A stretch of DNA of 64,000 nucleotides from Nocardioides sp. BGMRC 2183 (GTDB taxonomy: Bacteria > Actinomycetota > Actinomycetes > Propionibacteriales > Nocardioidaceae), in the NCBI GenBank assembly GCA_008123405.1, contig VSSA01000013.1, positions 1-64,000 of the forward strand, written 5' to 3'. The notes beneath the pieces were generated by a model. The model was not told the DNA's origin, did not search any database, and saw only the letters and a list, made by a program, of their open reading frames with translations. Of this stretch, positions 1 to 9,264 are shown piece after piece. Numbering within the stretch: the first letter of the stretch is position 1; each line of letters starts with the position of its first letter. Both the position numbers and the translations under genes were made by a program.

Positions 1-143
1 ACCACCGTGATCGGACAAGTCTCAGACAGGACACCGACGTCATGAGTCGTCGGGTCAGCCTGAATCGGGGTCACGATCACGATGGAGAACCAGCCGGGTC
101 TCACCCTGCCAGCCAGCCCCGGGCCAGCCAGAAGCAACTGTCA
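1..143. other. Left edge, no gene recognised
   Basis: No reading frame here resembles a known protein, and the long frames crossing it are antisense or out-of-frame shadows. It lies downstream of the minus-strand desulfurase/TusA pair and before repeat copy A. A gene beyond the window edge may use part of it as a promoter region, but no clear promoter is visible. Confidence 0.4.
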
Positions 144-306
144 CAGCCTGGATCCACCGATTCCCCGCTACTGCGCGACCCCATCCGGGCGCCCCGGACT
201 GCGTTGTCGCACCTCGACGGGCCTCCGGCCCGCCTTCGGCGCTCCGCCTTGCCGGGACACCCGTCTGGTGCCGCTCGCTACGCGGCGAATCGGTGGATCC
301 AGGCTG
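144..306 (+). repeat. Palindromic element, copy A (163 bp)
   Basis: The ends are perfect 20-bp inverted arms (144-163, reading CAGCCTGGATCCACCGATTC, pairing with 287-306). Inside, CTCGAC (213-218) is followed by a perfect small hairpin GGGCC-TCC-GGCCC (219-231), then GCCTTCG, CGCCTTGCC and CCGCTCGCTACG. The same framework recurs in copies at 11348, 55295 and 59478, always in this orientation. The element begins 15 bp after the stop of the minus-strand TusA-like gene, so it may also end that transcript. No transposase is linked to it. Confidence 0.85.
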
Positions 307-320
307 AGCTTGCCGGGCCC

Positions 321-581
321 TCACCCGCGACGTCGTACGACGAAGCGCGGTGTGCCGTTCGCAGCCGCATCCTCGCCCAGGTACTCCTGATCGCGCATCC
401 GGCACCACGCCGGCACGTCGTGCCGTGCGGCAGGGTCGCGAGCCACCACCGCGAGCACCCCGCCGACCTCGACCCGGCCGAGCGCGCGCGCGAGCTCGAT
501 CACCGGTCGCGGGCAGGGCAGGTCGGTGCAGTCGAGTTCGAGGTCGGGCGCGGGCAGGCCGGCGTCCCCGGCGGGTGTCAC
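321..581 (-). CDS. TusA/SirA-like sulfur carrier protein
   Basis: This 86-residue protein has the TusA/SirA signature: a beta strand LELDCTDLPCPRPVIELARAL in which CPxP at about residues 23-26 carries the expected sulfur-accepting cysteine (the family motif is a Cys-Pro-x-Pro after the first strand). TusA proteins receive persulfide sulfur from a cysteine desulfurase and pass it to tRNA thiolation or cofactor pathways. The GTG start is inferred from a 4-bp GTGA overlap with the desulfurase stop directly upstream, so the two are translationally coupled and probably form a donor-acceptor pair. A second cysteine lies in the DVPAWCRM segment. The final acceptor is not evident from this window. 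Confidence 0.82.
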   Translation of the reverse strand: MTPAGDAGLPAPDLELDCTDLPCPRPVIELARALGRVEVGGVLAVVARDPAARHDVPAWCRMRDQEYLGEDAAANGTPRFVVRRRG

Positions 582-1723
582 AGCACGCCCTCCCGGAGCC
601 GCTCGAGCGTGGCGGCGACAGCGGCGCAGAAGTCGTCGACGTCGGCCTCGGTGGTCTGCGCAGTCAGCGAGACCCGGACGTTGCCGTGGGTGAGCGCGCC
701 GATGGCGGCCAGGACGTGGCTGGGCTCGAGCGTGGAGGCGGTGCACGCCGAGCCGCTGGCGACCGCGAAGCCGCTGCGGTCCAGCGCGGTGACCAGCTCG
801 TCGCCGGCCACATACAGGCAGGAGAACGTCACCAGGTGGGGAAGTCGCTCGGTCGGGTGTCCGACCACCTCGACGTCGGGCAGGGCGGCGATCCGGGTGC
901 GCAGCCGGTCGACCAGGGCGTGCTGTCGGGCGGCCACCTCGACCTGGTTCGTCTGCACCGCCTGCAGCGCCGCAGCCGCGGCGAGGGCGGCGGGAACGTT
1001 GACGAACCCGTCGCCGTCCAGCCCGTCCTCCCCGGGGAAGGGGCGGGTCCAGCGGATGCCGCGTCGTAGGGCCAGCACACCCACGCCGGCCGGGCCGCCC
1101 CACTTGTGCGCCGAGGCGGCGAGGGCGTCCCAACGGCGGGGGAGCAGATCGTGCCCGACCGCGGCTGCGGCGTCGACGAAGAGCGGCACCCCAGCGGGCA
1201 GGTCGAGCTCGTCCACGGGCTGCCGCGTGCCGATCTCCTGGTTGGCCGCCTGGAGCGCCACGACGGCGACGCCGGCATCGCGGGCGGCCGCCGAGACCTG
1301 GTCGGGATCGACCCGTCCGGTGCGATCCACCTCCAGCAAGGCGTGAGGCGCGTCGGGAAGCCACCGCGCGGCCTGCAGCACCGAGGAGTGCTCGACCGGC
1401 GCGTGCGCGATGCCGAACGGGGCGGTTCCGTCGCCCCGCCGGGCTCGGACCAGGCCGAGCAGCCCCAGGTGCACCGCGTCGGTCCCGGACCCGGTGAACC
1501 CGATCTCGTCGGGCCGGGCGTCCAGACACTCCGCGATCACGGCGCGGGCGTTGTCGAGCAGCAGGCGGGCGTCCCTGCCGGCGCGGTGCAGCCGCCGCGG
1601 GTCGGCGTACCCGCGATCCAGCGCGGCGAGCAGGGTCTCCCGGGCGGCGGGGTGGAGCGGGAGCGTCGACGCACCGTCGAGATAGACCGGGTCGGCACGT
1701 CCTGCGGGCGAGGCATCCTGCAC
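578..1723 (-). CDS. Cysteine desulfurase (NifS/IscS-like, class V aminotransferase fold)
   Basis: A PLP enzyme that would release sulfur from cysteine as an enzyme-bound persulfide. Visible features are the N-terminal VYLDGASTLPLHP segment, EHSSVL (His that stacks on PLP), SAHKWGGPAGVGVL containing the Schiff-base lysine, and SGSACTASTLEPSHVL, where the Cys occupies the catalytic persulfide position. At about 381 residues it is normal length. The start is set at GTG 1723 because TACAGT (1731-1736) sits 7 nt upstream, the leaderless arrangement seen repeatedly here. An in-frame start at 1783 would add 20 residues with no family similarity. It overlaps the TusA-like gene by 4 bp and is divergent from ctaC. 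Confidence 0.85.
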   Translation of the reverse strand: MQDASPAGRADPVYLDGASTLPLHPAARETLLAALDRGYADPRRLHRAGRDARLLLDNARAVIAECLDARPDEIGFTGSGTDAVHLGLLGLVRARRGDGTAPFGIAHAPVEHSSVLQAARWLPDAPHALLEVDRTGRVDPDQVSAAARDAGVAVVALQAANQEIGTRQPVDELDLPAGVPLFVDAAAAVGHDLLPRRWDALAASAHKWGGPAGVGVLALRRGIRWTRPFPGEDGLDGDGFVNVPAALAAAAALQAVQTNQVEVAARQHALVDRLRTRIAALPDVEVVGHPTERLPHLVTFSCLYVAGDELVTALDRSGFAVASGSACTASTLEPSHVLAAIGALTHGNVRVSLTAQTTEADVDDFCAAVAATLERLREGVL

Positions 1724-1842
1724 GCCATCGACTGTAGTGTCGCGGACGAGGCGCGGGTGACAAACCCCGACCCCGCGGGCCATCCGGGGCGCGGCTGGGC
1801 TAGTCTTCGGAGTGTTCTGACCCTCGAGAGGAAGGCTCGTTC

Positions 1843-2712
1843 GTGGGCTTGTGGCACCCCGAGCGCACGCGAGGAGGGAGCCGGCGTCGCCGGACCCTCA
1901 CGCTCGCCGGATTCGTCGTACTCGCGCTCGCGCTCTCCGGATGCTCCACCGACTCCCAGTGGGAGCGGTTCGGCATGCCGGAGATCAAGTCCGAGCAGGG
2001 CGAGCACATCCTTTCCCTGTGGCAGGGCGCGTGGATCGCGGCCCTGATCACCGGTGTGGTGACCTGGACGCTGATCCTGGGCCCGATCTGGTGGTTCCGT
2101 CGTCGTCGTGACGACGAGGTGCCCGTGCAGACGCGGTACAACCTCCCGGTCGAGATCTTCTACACGATCTTCCCGATCATCATGGTGATCGCGTTCTTCT
2201 CCCACACCGTCCGGGTGCAGAACATCGCGCTCGAGCACATCGAGCCCGACGTGACCGTGGACGTCGTCGGTCAGAAGTGGACCTGGACCTTCAACCACGA
2301 GTACGAGGACGAGACCGTCTTCGTCACCGGGGACGGCGACGACATCCCGACCCTGGTGATGCCGGTCGACCAGACGGTGCAGTTCAACCTGAACAGCCCC
2401 GACGTGATCCACAACTTCGGCATCCCTGCGTTCGCGATGCGGATGGACGTCGTCCCGGGCGAGGACAACTCGTTCCAGATCAAGGCGACCGAGACCGGCA
2501 CCTACGCCGGCAAGTGCTACGAGCTCTGCGGTGCCTACCACTCGCGGATGCTGTTCAACGTGGACGTCGTCTCCGCGGAGGAGTACGACGCCTACCTCGC
2601 CGGGCTCGCGGAGGACCCCGACCACGTGGCCGACGAGCCCGTGCTCGGCGGTGACTACGCCAAGGAGCCGTACCTGCACGGCGAGGACGAGACCGAGGGA
2701 GAGCACGAGTGA
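1843..2712 (+). CDS. ctaC: Cytochrome c oxidase subunit II
   Basis: Subunit II of the aa3 oxidase, which takes electrons from cytochrome c (here probably QcrC) through the CuA centre on the outer face. The protein (289 aa) has a lipoprotein signal ending in LALSGC (Cys about 32), two transmembrane helices (about residues 60-85 and 105-125), and the CuA-binding sequence [12 protein letters not shown] near residue 225 with both Cys, the His and the Met. The GTG start at 1843 follows GAGAGGAAGG, and TAGTCT at 1801-1806 is a likely -10. Its stop overlaps the ctaD start by 4 bp. Confidence 0.97.
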   Translation: MGLWHPERTRGGSRRRRTLTLAGFVVLALALSGCSTDSQWERFGMPEIKSEQGEHILSLWQGAWIAALITGVVTWTLILGPIWWFRRRRDDEVPVQTRYNLPVEIFYTIFPIIMVIAFFSHTVRVQNIALEHIEPDVTVDVVGQKWTWTFNHEYEDETVFVTGDGDDIPTLVMPVDQTVQFNLNSPDVIHNFGIPAFAMRMDVVPGEDNSFQIKATETGTYAGKCYELCGAYHSRMLFNVDVVSAEEYDAYLAGLAEDPDHVADEPVLGGDYAKEPYLHGEDETEGEHE

Positions 2713-4460
2713 CTGCCACCGCCGCCCGTTCCGCGGACTTCCCCGAGCGGAAGCCGCTGGGCAAGCTGCTGGTCCGTGCGATGACCACGACCGATCACAA
2801 GCTGATCGGCAACCTGTACTTCATCACCGCCCTGTTCTGGTTCGTGATCGGCGGTGTGATGGCGCTGGTCATCCGCTCCGAGCTGGCCTACCCGGGCAGT
2901 GACCTGGTGAACGAGGAGCTGTACAACCAGCTCTTCACCATGCACGGCACCATCATGCTGCTGCTCTTCGCGACGCCTCTCTTCTTCGCCTTCGGCAACG
3001 CGATCATGCCGCTGCAGATCGGCGCGCCGGACGTGGCGTTCCCGCGGCTGAACATGTTCAGCTACTGGCTCTACCTCTTCGGCGGTCTGATCGCCGCGGC
3101 CGGGTTCCTCACCCCGCAGGGTGCCGCCTCCTTCGGATGGTTCGCCTACACCCCGCTGTCGGACTCGGTGAACAGCCCCGGCGCCGGTGGCGACCTGTGG
3201 ATCATGGGCCTCTGGATGGCCGGTCTGGGCACCATCCTCGGTGGCGTCAACTTCATCACCACGATCGTCTGCATGCGTGCCCCCGGCATGACCATGTTCC
3301 GGATGCCGATCTTCACCTGGACGGTGCTGATCACCGCGATCCTGGTGCTGATCGCGTTCCCGATCCTGGCCGGCGCGCTGCTCTCGCTCGAGGCCGACCG
3401 CCAGCTCGGCGCGCATGTGTTCGACAGTTCGCATGGCGGCGCGATCCTCTGGCAACACCTGTTCTGGTTCTTCGGACACCCAGAGGTGTACATCATCGCG
3501 TTGCCGTTCTTCGGCATCGTCTCCGAGATCCTCCCCGTCTTCAGCCGCAAGCCGATCTTCGGCTACGTCGGGCTGGTGGCTGCGACACTGGGCATCGCGA
3601 TCCTCTCCGTGGCGGTGTGGGCCCACCACATGTTCGTCACAGGTCAAGTGAATCTGCCGTTCTTCTCCGGCATGACGTTCCTGATCGCGGTCCCGACAGG
3701 CGTGAAGTTCTTCAACTGGATCGGCACCATGTGGGGCGGATCCATCCGGATGGACACGCCGATGCTGTGGTCCATCGGGTTCCTGACGACCTTCCTCTTC
3801 GGTGGTCTGACCGGCATCATCCTGGCGAGCCCGCCGTTGGACTTCCACGTCTCCGACTCCTACTTCGTGGTGGCGCACTTCCACTACACGGTGTTCGGCA
3901 CGGTCGTCTTCGCGATGTTCGCCGGCTTCTACTTCTGGTGGCCCAAGCTCACCGGTCGGATGCTCGACGAGCGGCTCGGCAAGATCCACTTCTGGCTGCT
4001 CTTCATCGGCTTCCACCTCACCTTCCTGGTGCAGCACTGGCTGGGCATCGAGGGCATGCCGCGTCGCTACGCCGACTACCTGCCCGGCGACGGCTTCACC
4101 ACGCTCAACCAGGTGTCCACGATCGGCGCCTTCGTGCTCGCGTCCTCGATGCTGCCGTTCTTCTACAACGTGTACGTCTCCCGGAACGCGCCGCTGGTCG
4201 GCGTGGACGACCCGTGGGGCTGGGGACGTTCCCTGGAGTGGGCCACCAGCTGCCCGCCGCCGCGCCACAACTTCCACTCGATCCCGCGGATCCGTTCGGA
4301 GTCGCCGGCCTTCGACCTGCACCACCCGGAGATCGCCGCGATCGAGATGGACGACAATCCGGCCGAGTTGGTCGGTGCGCCGGCCGACCTGCCGGACACC
4401 GAGGGACGCGCCGAGCACCTGGCCGAGCAGCAGCAGCAGAACAAGGAGGGTGACGCCTGA
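2709..4460 (+). CDS. ctaD: Cytochrome c oxidase subunit I (aa3-type)
   Basis: Catalytic subunit reducing oxygen to water and pumping protons. The 583-residue protein shows about twelve membrane helices and the family landmarks: FTMHGTIM with the haem a His, [10 protein letters not shown] with the CuB His cross-linked to Tyr, the AHHMF His pair for CuB, and VAHFHYT with the haem a3 and haem a ligands. The GTG start overlaps the ctaC stop as GTGA, and its TGA overlaps the ctaF ATG by one base, so the three genes are translationally coupled. The acidic Gln-rich C-terminal tail after about residue 545 looks like a cytoplasmic extension. Confidence 0.98.
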   Translation: MTATAARSADFPERKPLGKLLVRAMTTTDHKLIGNLYFITALFWFVIGGVMALVIRSELAYPGSDLVNEELYNQLFTMHGTIMLLLFATPLFFAFGNAIMPLQIGAPDVAFPRLNMFSYWLYLFGGLIAAAGFLTPQGAASFGWFAYTPLSDSVNSPGAGGDLWIMGLWMAGLGTILGGVNFITTIVCMRAPGMTMFRMPIFTWTVLITAILVLIAFPILAGALLSLEADRQLGAHVFDSSHGGAILWQHLFWFFGHPEVYIIALPFFGIVSEILPVFSRKPIFGYVGLVAATLGIAILSVAVWAHHMFVTGQVNLPFFSGMTFLIAVPTGVKFFNWIGTMWGGSIRMDTPMLWSIGFLTTFLFGGLTGIILASPPLDFHVSDSYFVVAHFHYTVFGTVVFAMFAGFYFWWPKLTGRMLDERLGKIHFWLLFIGFHLTFLVQHWLGIEGMPRRYADYLPGDGFTTLNQVSTIGAFVLASSMLPFFYNVYVSRNAPLVGVDDPWGWGRSLEWATSCPPPRHNFHSIPRIRSESPAFDLHHPEIAAIEMDDNPAELVGAPADLPDTEGRAEHLAEQQQQNKEGDA

Positions 4461-4876
4461 TGAAGGTCGAAGCCTGGATCTTCGGTCTCACCACCATCTT
4501 CCTGGTGCTGGTCTCGCCGGCTTACTGGCTGATCACCGACGCCGGCGACAGCGGCGCCGACTGGACGGGCACCTCCGCCCTGGTGATGACCACGCTGCTG
4601 TGCGCCATGGTCACCCTCTACCTGGGCTTCCACGCCAAGCGGATGGACGCCCGGCCCGAGGATCGCAAGGACGGCGAGATCGTCGACGGTGCCGGTGAGC
4701 TCGGCTTCTTCCCGCCGTACTCCTGGTGGCCGTTCTGGTGTGCGTTGGCGCTGGGCCTGTGTGTCTTCGCGCTGGCGATGCTGGCCTGGTGGCTCTTCAT
4801 CATCGGCTGTGTGCTGGGCACCCTGGCACTGTGTGGCTGGGTCTTCGAGTACTACCGCGGAGAACACGCTCACTGA
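4460..4876 (+). CDS. ctaF: Cytochrome c oxidase subunit IV, actinobacterial type
   Basis: A 138-residue integral membrane protein with about four helices (near residues 7-27, 38-58, 90-105 and 105-128) and the loop EIVDGAGELGFFPPYSWWPFW, which is typical of the actinobacterial oxidase subunit IV. It is a structural part of the aa3 oxidase in the bcc-aa3 supercomplex. The ATG overlaps the ctaD stop (TGATG). It is the last gene of the ctaCDF operon; a GC-rich hairpin follows at 4889. Confidence 0.93.
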   Translation: MKVEAWIFGLTTIFLVLVSPAYWLITDAGDSGADWTGTSALVMTTLLCAMVTLYLGFHAKRMDARPEDRKDGEIVDGAGELGFFPPYSWWPFWCALALGLCVFALAMLAWWLFIIGCVLGTLALCGWVFEYYRGEHAH

Positions 4877-4888
4877 GGCTCTCGATCC

Positions 4889-4916
4889 GATGCCGTCCCG
4901 ATCTCGGGGCGGCATC
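4889..4916 (+). terminator. Hairpin after ctaCDF
   Basis: An 11-bp stem with one G-T pair (GATGCCGTCCC / GGGGCGGCATC) around a 6-nt loop lies 13 bp after the ctaF stop. There is no T-run, as is common for high-GC actinobacterial terminators. Confidence 0.7.
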
Positions 4917-5064
4917 GCGTCGTTCACCGGCCGGAACGCCTGGTGACCCACCACCTCAACGGTTCAGACGCCTGAGGGGCGCATCGGGTTGCCTCCGACG
5001 GGGGTGATGTTCACGACGCGCCGGGATGCGTGGTATGTGACCAGCTCGCGGCTATCCTCATCTG

Positions 5065-6276
5065 GTGTCCGTGACCTTCCGTGCCGCCCGCTCCCGCGGT
5101 GCCATCGCCCTCGCTGCCGTCGTGCTCCTGCTCGCTGGCTGCGATGCTGGCAGCGCCGACGGTTCCGAGGCCGACGGCGCCACCGATCCGGCCTCCGGGG
5201 CCGCCTCGGCCGAAGCCCAGCCCGCCGAGGTGACGATGAACGTCGCCCGCGGCGCCACTGACGTACCGGTCTCGACCCTGGTCAAGGTGGACGCTGCGCA
5301 CGGGAGCCTGACGAAGGTCAAGGTGACCAGCGCCGAAGGCGTCGTACCCGGACAGATCACCGAGGACGGCAGCCGCTGGGTCGCCGGCGACCGGTTGGAG
5401 CCCGGCGTGGAGTACACGGTGCGGGCGGTCGCCGCCTCCGAGAGTGGCGAACGGACGAATCGCAGCGCGAGCTTCACCACGCAGGCGCTGACCCTGGACC
5501 AGCAGACCTACCCCTCGGTGGCTCCCCTGGAGGGCGAGACCGTCGGTGTCGGCATGCCGGTCATCGTGAACTTCGACGTCGCGGTGACCGACCGAGCCTC
5601 GATCGAGAAGAACCTCACCGTCACCTCCACCCCGGCGCAGGTGGGTTCCTGGCACTGGATCAGCGACAACGAGGTCCACTGGCGACCGAAGAAGTACTGG
5701 CAGGCCGGCACGAAGGTGCATGTCGAGGCCGACGTCAACGGGGTCGACGCCGGCGGCGGCATCTACGGCCAGGAGGACCGGACCGTCGACTTCACCATCG
5801 GTGACGCCCACATCTACAAGGTCAATGCCCAGACCCACCAGATGAAGGTCTACTCCAACGGCAAGCTGCTCAACACCTTCCCGATCACCACCGGCAAGGA
5901 CGGCTTCACCACCCGCTCGGGCACCAAGGTGATCATGGAGAAGTACGACTCCAAGCGGATGAACTCCGAGACCGTCGGTATCCCGCAGGGATCGGCGGAG
6001 TCCTACGACATCAACAACGTCCAGTGGGCGATGCGGGTGACCAGCTCGGGTGAGTTCATCCATGCCGCGCCGTGGTCGGTCGGCTCCCAGGGCTACGCCA
6101 ACGTCTCCCACGGCTGCACCGGGATGAGCACCGCCGACGCCGGCTGGCTCTACTCGATGTCCGTGCGTGGCGACGTGGTGGAATACACCGGCACCGACCG
6201 TCCGATGGAGCCGGACAACGGCTACGGCGACTGGAACGTGGACTACGCCGACTACAAGGCGGGTTCCGCCCTCTGA
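5065..6276 (+). CDS. L,D-transpeptidase (YkuD) lipoprotein with Ig-like domains
   Basis: A peptidoglycan cross-linking enzyme making 3-3 links between meso-diaminopimelate residues. The 403-aa protein has a lipoprotein signal (VLLLAGC, Cys about 28), two Ig-like beta domains (about 50-140 and 145-250) and a YkuD catalytic domain from about residue 250. The active-site segment is HAAPWSVGSQGYANVSHGCTGMS, with catalytic His and Cys in SHGC. The architecture matches mycobacterial LdtB/LppS-type enzymes. The GTG start at 5065 lies 6 nt after TATCCT (5053-5058), indicating a leaderless transcript. This gene commonly sits beside the oxidase genes in this order of bacteria. Confidence 0.95.
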   Translation: MSVTFRAARSRGAIALAAVVLLLAGCDAGSADGSEADGATDPASGAASAEAQPAEVTMNVARGATDVPVSTLVKVDAAHGSLTKVKVTSAEGVVPGQITEDGSRWVAGDRLEPGVEYTVRAVAASESGERTNRSASFTTQALTLDQQTYPSVAPLEGETVGVGMPVIVNFDVAVTDRASIEKNLTVTSTPAQVGSWHWISDNEVHWRPKKYWQAGTKVHVEADVNGVDAGGGIYGQEDRTVDFTIGDAHIYKVNAQTHQMKVYSNGKLLNTFPITTGKDGFTTRSGTKVIMEKYDSKRMNSETVGIPQGSAESYDINNVQWAMRVTSSGEFIHAAPWSVGSQGYANVSHGCTGMSTADAGWLYSMSVRGDVVEYTGTDRPMEPDNGYGDWNVDYADYKAGSAL

Positions 6277-6318
6277 CCCTCGCCCGGCCCCAACGAGCCT
6301 GGCCCTAGAGTCTCCGGC

Positions 6319-9264
6319 GTGGGAGAGCGCGCGCGTCGGGCACTGCAGGTCGTCGTCGTACTGACGGTGCTGGGGCTGCTCGGGGGAGCGGTCGCGGCGG
6401 GCATCACCGCGTCGCTCGGGATCCGGACCGAGGCCAAACAGGTCCCGGTCGAGGAGCTGCGGGTGGCCCCACCCCGGGAGGCGACGCCACCGCCGCGGCT
6501 GACCCGGATCGACGCCCCGGACTCGCTGCGGGTCCGCACCGCGGTCGCCGAGTTGCGCGATGCTGTGGACGACGCCGAGCACACCCGGGGGAGCGCGCGG
6601 GTCGTCGTACGCCATGGTGGGGCCAGCGGCGCAGACGACACCTATCGGCTCTCGGGGACACCCCGCACCCTGCGGATCACCGCCCCGGGCGAGGCCGGAG
6701 CCGTCCGCGGGATCTACGACCTCGCGTTGGCGGCGCGCGACCACCGTCCGCTCGGCGAGCGCCGCGGTCAGGAGGTCGCCTCCGCGCTGCCGTTCCGGAT
6801 GGTCGACCTCGGCGCCGCCGGCGTCGAGGCCGACCCCACCCAGTGGGAGGGCGGCGAGGACTACTCGCACTACTCGCGGGCGTTCGAGGACGCGATCCTG
6901 CCCGAGGCGCCCTACGTCGACCGTCGCGCCCTCGCGACGGCGCGACGCAGCGTCCTGCGCTATGTCCGCCATGAGCTCGCCGAGGGCTACAACGCCATCG
7001 CCATCCCCGGCTTCCTGGAGTACCTCACCTTCACCGGAGTGCCCGAGGTCTACGCCGGCCACCCCGAGTACGTCGAACGTGCCGAGGCCATGCGGGCGGC
7101 GTTCGGACCGATCTGGCAGCGGGTTGCCGATCTCGGGATGCGGGTCTTCCTGCGTACCGACATGCTGATCCTCTCCGGCCCGCTCGAGCAGTATCTCGAC
7201 GAGGAGTTCGGACTGGACGCCGAGGACCCCGAGCTGTGGGAGGTCTATCAGGCCGGACTCGACGAGCTGTACGACGAGATGCCCTACCTGGCCGGCGTGG
7301 TGCTCCGCATCGGGGAAGGCGGCAGCATCTACAACCTGCCCGGGTGGGACTACTACTCCGAGATCACCGTGACCACCCCGCCGGCCGTGCGCGCCATGCT
7401 GACCGCGTTCACCGAGGCGGCGGAGCGCTCCGACACCGAGGTCGTCTTCCGCACCTGGAGCGTCGGCGTCGGTGCGGTCGGCGACATGCACACCAACGCC
7501 GACTCCTACCACGAGGTGCTCGACGGCGTCGACAGCCCGAACCTGATCGTCTCGACCAAGTACAGCCTTGGCGACTTCTACAGCTGGCTGCCGCTGAACG
7601 ACACCCTGGAGACCGGCGAACAGCGGCGCATCGTCGAGCTGCAATCGCGCCGCGAGTTCGAGGCGTTCGGGGCGATCCCCAATGACCTCGGTGTGCTCAC
7701 CCAGCAGGCACTCCGACATTTCCTCGCCGCCAATCCGCGGGTGGAGGGGATCTGGACCTGGACCCAGGACGGCGGTCCGTGGCGCACCGGACCGATGACG
7801 CTGCAACTGACCCACGGCCTCTGGCAGCTCTACGACCTCAACACCCAGACCGCCGCCGCACTGGCACGGGACCCGGATGCCGACCCGGCCGAGCTGACCG
7901 CTGACTGGGCGCGCCGCTGGTTCAGCACCGACCCAGCGACGGTGACCGCGATCACCACGGCGATGGCCTCCTCCCGGGAGGCGGTCACCCAGGGGCTGTA
8001 CATCGAGCAGTTCGCGCAGGAACGGGTGTTCGCCCTCGGTCTCGAGCCGCCGCCGCAGATGTGGATCTTCGAGTGGGACATCCTGACCGGCGACACCGCC
8101 GTGCTCGATGTCATCTACGCGATCGTCCGGGACTCCGGTCCGGAGGGGGTCGAGGACGCGATCGCCGCGGGGGAGCGGGCGGTCGCTGTGGCAGAGGAGA
8201 TGCGCGACCGGGTCGCGGCCACCGACCCGACCAGCTATCGCGATCTGGCGCTGCGCCAGCAACTGGTCGACGCGCTCGACTATCAGGTCAACCTGTTCAC
8301 CCTGCTGAGCACCTATCGGGAGATGGTGCTGCGTCATGCGCAGTGGCTGGACACCGGAGAGGGGCGGGACCGCTGGGCTGCCGCACGGGAGGCGTACGAC
8401 GAGGCAGCGCTCGAGCATCGGGTGCGCTACGGCGCCAACCTGCAGCTGCCTGCCTACAACCTGACCGCGGCGGAGCTCGGCGAGGAACGGGCAGCGCGCG
8501 ACCTGCCGATGGCATGGTTGGCCCGAGGCGGTCTGCTCGTGCTGCTCCTGGCCCTCGGGGTGAGCCGGGCCGGTCGGACCCTGGTCCGCGCCGCGGTGAG
8601 GCCCTGGCGCGACCCGTTCGCCGCAGGTCCACCGGCGCAGCGCTGGGCGCTGCTCGCCATCCCGGTGCTCGCGGTGCTGTGGAGCCGGTTGGTGCTGACC
8701 TGGTTCCTGGCCCCGGCCCACCTGGTGGTGGTGGGCCTCGGCTGGGCGGCGCTCGCCGTTGCCGTCGCGGCGACCCGGTCCTGGCACGTCGCCGCCGCCG
8801 TCGGCGGCGCGGTCAGTCTTCGGGCGGTGCTCCTCCTCGCGGTGCTGGCGGTGCGTGGCCCGGGCGGCTACTGGTTCGTCTTCTGGACCGAGCCCCCCAT
8901 CCGCACCGGGTACGTCGTCGCCTCGGTGATCCTGTTCGGCTGGGTGCTGGCCTGCCTGGTCTGGTCGCTGGCGGCCCGGGTCGGGGCTCGGCGTGCCGCT
9001 GCCGCGGCGCTCGGGGTGGCCGCCGCGGTGCTGGTCGGGATCGGTGCGCTGACCGCTGTGGTCGGCCTCGAGGAGGCGCTGACCCGGTGGAACGACCAGC
9101 TCGCGCTGTTGCCGTGGGGGATGGCACGGATCCTCGGCATCACGACGTTCCTCGGGATTCCGGAGTCGCTGCCGTCGTACCTGCTCGGGGTGGGTGGGGC
9201 TGCGGCCCTGGTCGCCCTCGTGCTGGGCCTGCCGCGACGACGGTCAGGCGACGTCTCTGCTTGA
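6319..9264 (+). CDS. Glycosidase-like extracellular domain fused to a polytopic membrane domain
   Basis: This 981-residue protein starts with one membrane helix (about 10-30), then a region of about 650 residues resembling the alpha-glucuronidase/hexosaminidase-type layout: an N-terminal alpha/beta domain with ITAPGEAGAVRGIYDL, then a barrel-like part with GVVLRIGEGGSIYNLPGWDYYS near residues 325-345 and WTWTQDGGPWRTGP. From about residue 729 it becomes a polytopic membrane domain with about seven helices. The glycosidase assignment is by motif resemblance only, and the catalytic residues are not established. TAGAGT (6306-6311) lies 7 nt before the GTG, so it is probably leaderless. Its 3' end overlaps the convergent gene by 125 bp. 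It may trim or sense an envelope polysaccharide made by the neighbouring operon. Confidence 0.65.
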   Translation: MGERARRALQVVVVLTVLGLLGGAVAAGITASLGIRTEAKQVPVEELRVAPPREATPPPRLTRIDAPDSLRVRTAVAELRDAVDDAEHTRGSARVVVRHGGASGADDTYRLSGTPRTLRITAPGEAGAVRGIYDLALAARDHRPLGERRGQEVASALPFRMVDLGAAGVEADPTQWEGGEDYSHYSRAFEDAILPEAPYVDRRALATARRSVLRYVRHELAEGYNAIAIPGFLEYLTFTGVPEVYAGHPEYVERAEAMRAAFGPIWQRVADLGMRVFLRTDMLILSGPLEQYLDEEFGLDAEDPELWEVYQAGLDELYDEMPYLAGVVLRIGEGGSIYNLPGWDYYSEITVTTPPAVRAMLTAFTEAAERSDTEVVFRTWSVGVGAVGDMHTNADSYHEVLDGVDSPNLIVSTKYSLGDFYSWLPLNDTLETGEQRRIVELQSRREFEAFGAIPNDLGVLTQQALRHFLAANPRVEGIWTWTQDGGPWRTGPMTLQLTHGLWQLYDLNTQTAAALARDPDADPAELTADWARRWFSTDPATVTAITTAMASSREAVTQGLYIEQFAQERVFALGLEPPPQMWIFEWDILTGDTAVLDVIYAIVRDSGPEGVEDAIAAGERAVAVAEEMRDRVAATDPTSYRDLALRQQLVDALDYQVNLFTLLSTYREMVLRHAQWLDTGEGRDRWAAAREAYDEAALEHRVRYGANLQLPAYNLTAAELGEERAARDLPMAWLARGGLLVLLLALGVSRAGRTLVRAAVRPWRDPFAAGPPAQRWALLAIPVLAVLWSRLVLTWFLAPAHLVVVGLGWAALAVAVAATRSWHVAAAVGGAVSLRAVLLLAVLAVRGPGGYWFVFWTEPPIRTGYVVASVILFGWVLACLVWSLAARVGARRAAAAALGVAAAVLVGIGALTAVVGLEEALTRWNDQLALLPWGMARILGITTFLGIPESLPSYLLGVGGAAALVALVLGLPRRRSGDVSA

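Noticed and set aside
2655-4418. 587-codon antisense frame opposite ctaD
   Set aside because: It is the mirror of a strongly conserved oxidase subunit and is rich in Glu, Asp, Gln and His without any fold signal.
4877-5064. Possible tRNA or small RNA between ctaF and the transpeptidase gene
   Set aside because: Only a terminator hairpin and a leaderless promoter hexamer are seen; no cloverleaf or conserved RNA blocks.
5011-8787. Very long antisense frame (1258 codons) opposite the L,D-transpeptidase and glycosidase-like genes
   Set aside because: High-GC genes commonly leave an open frame on the opposite strand. The translation is low complexity (Gly, Arg, Val, His) with no domain, while the plus strand encodes recognisable proteins with signal peptides and motifs.
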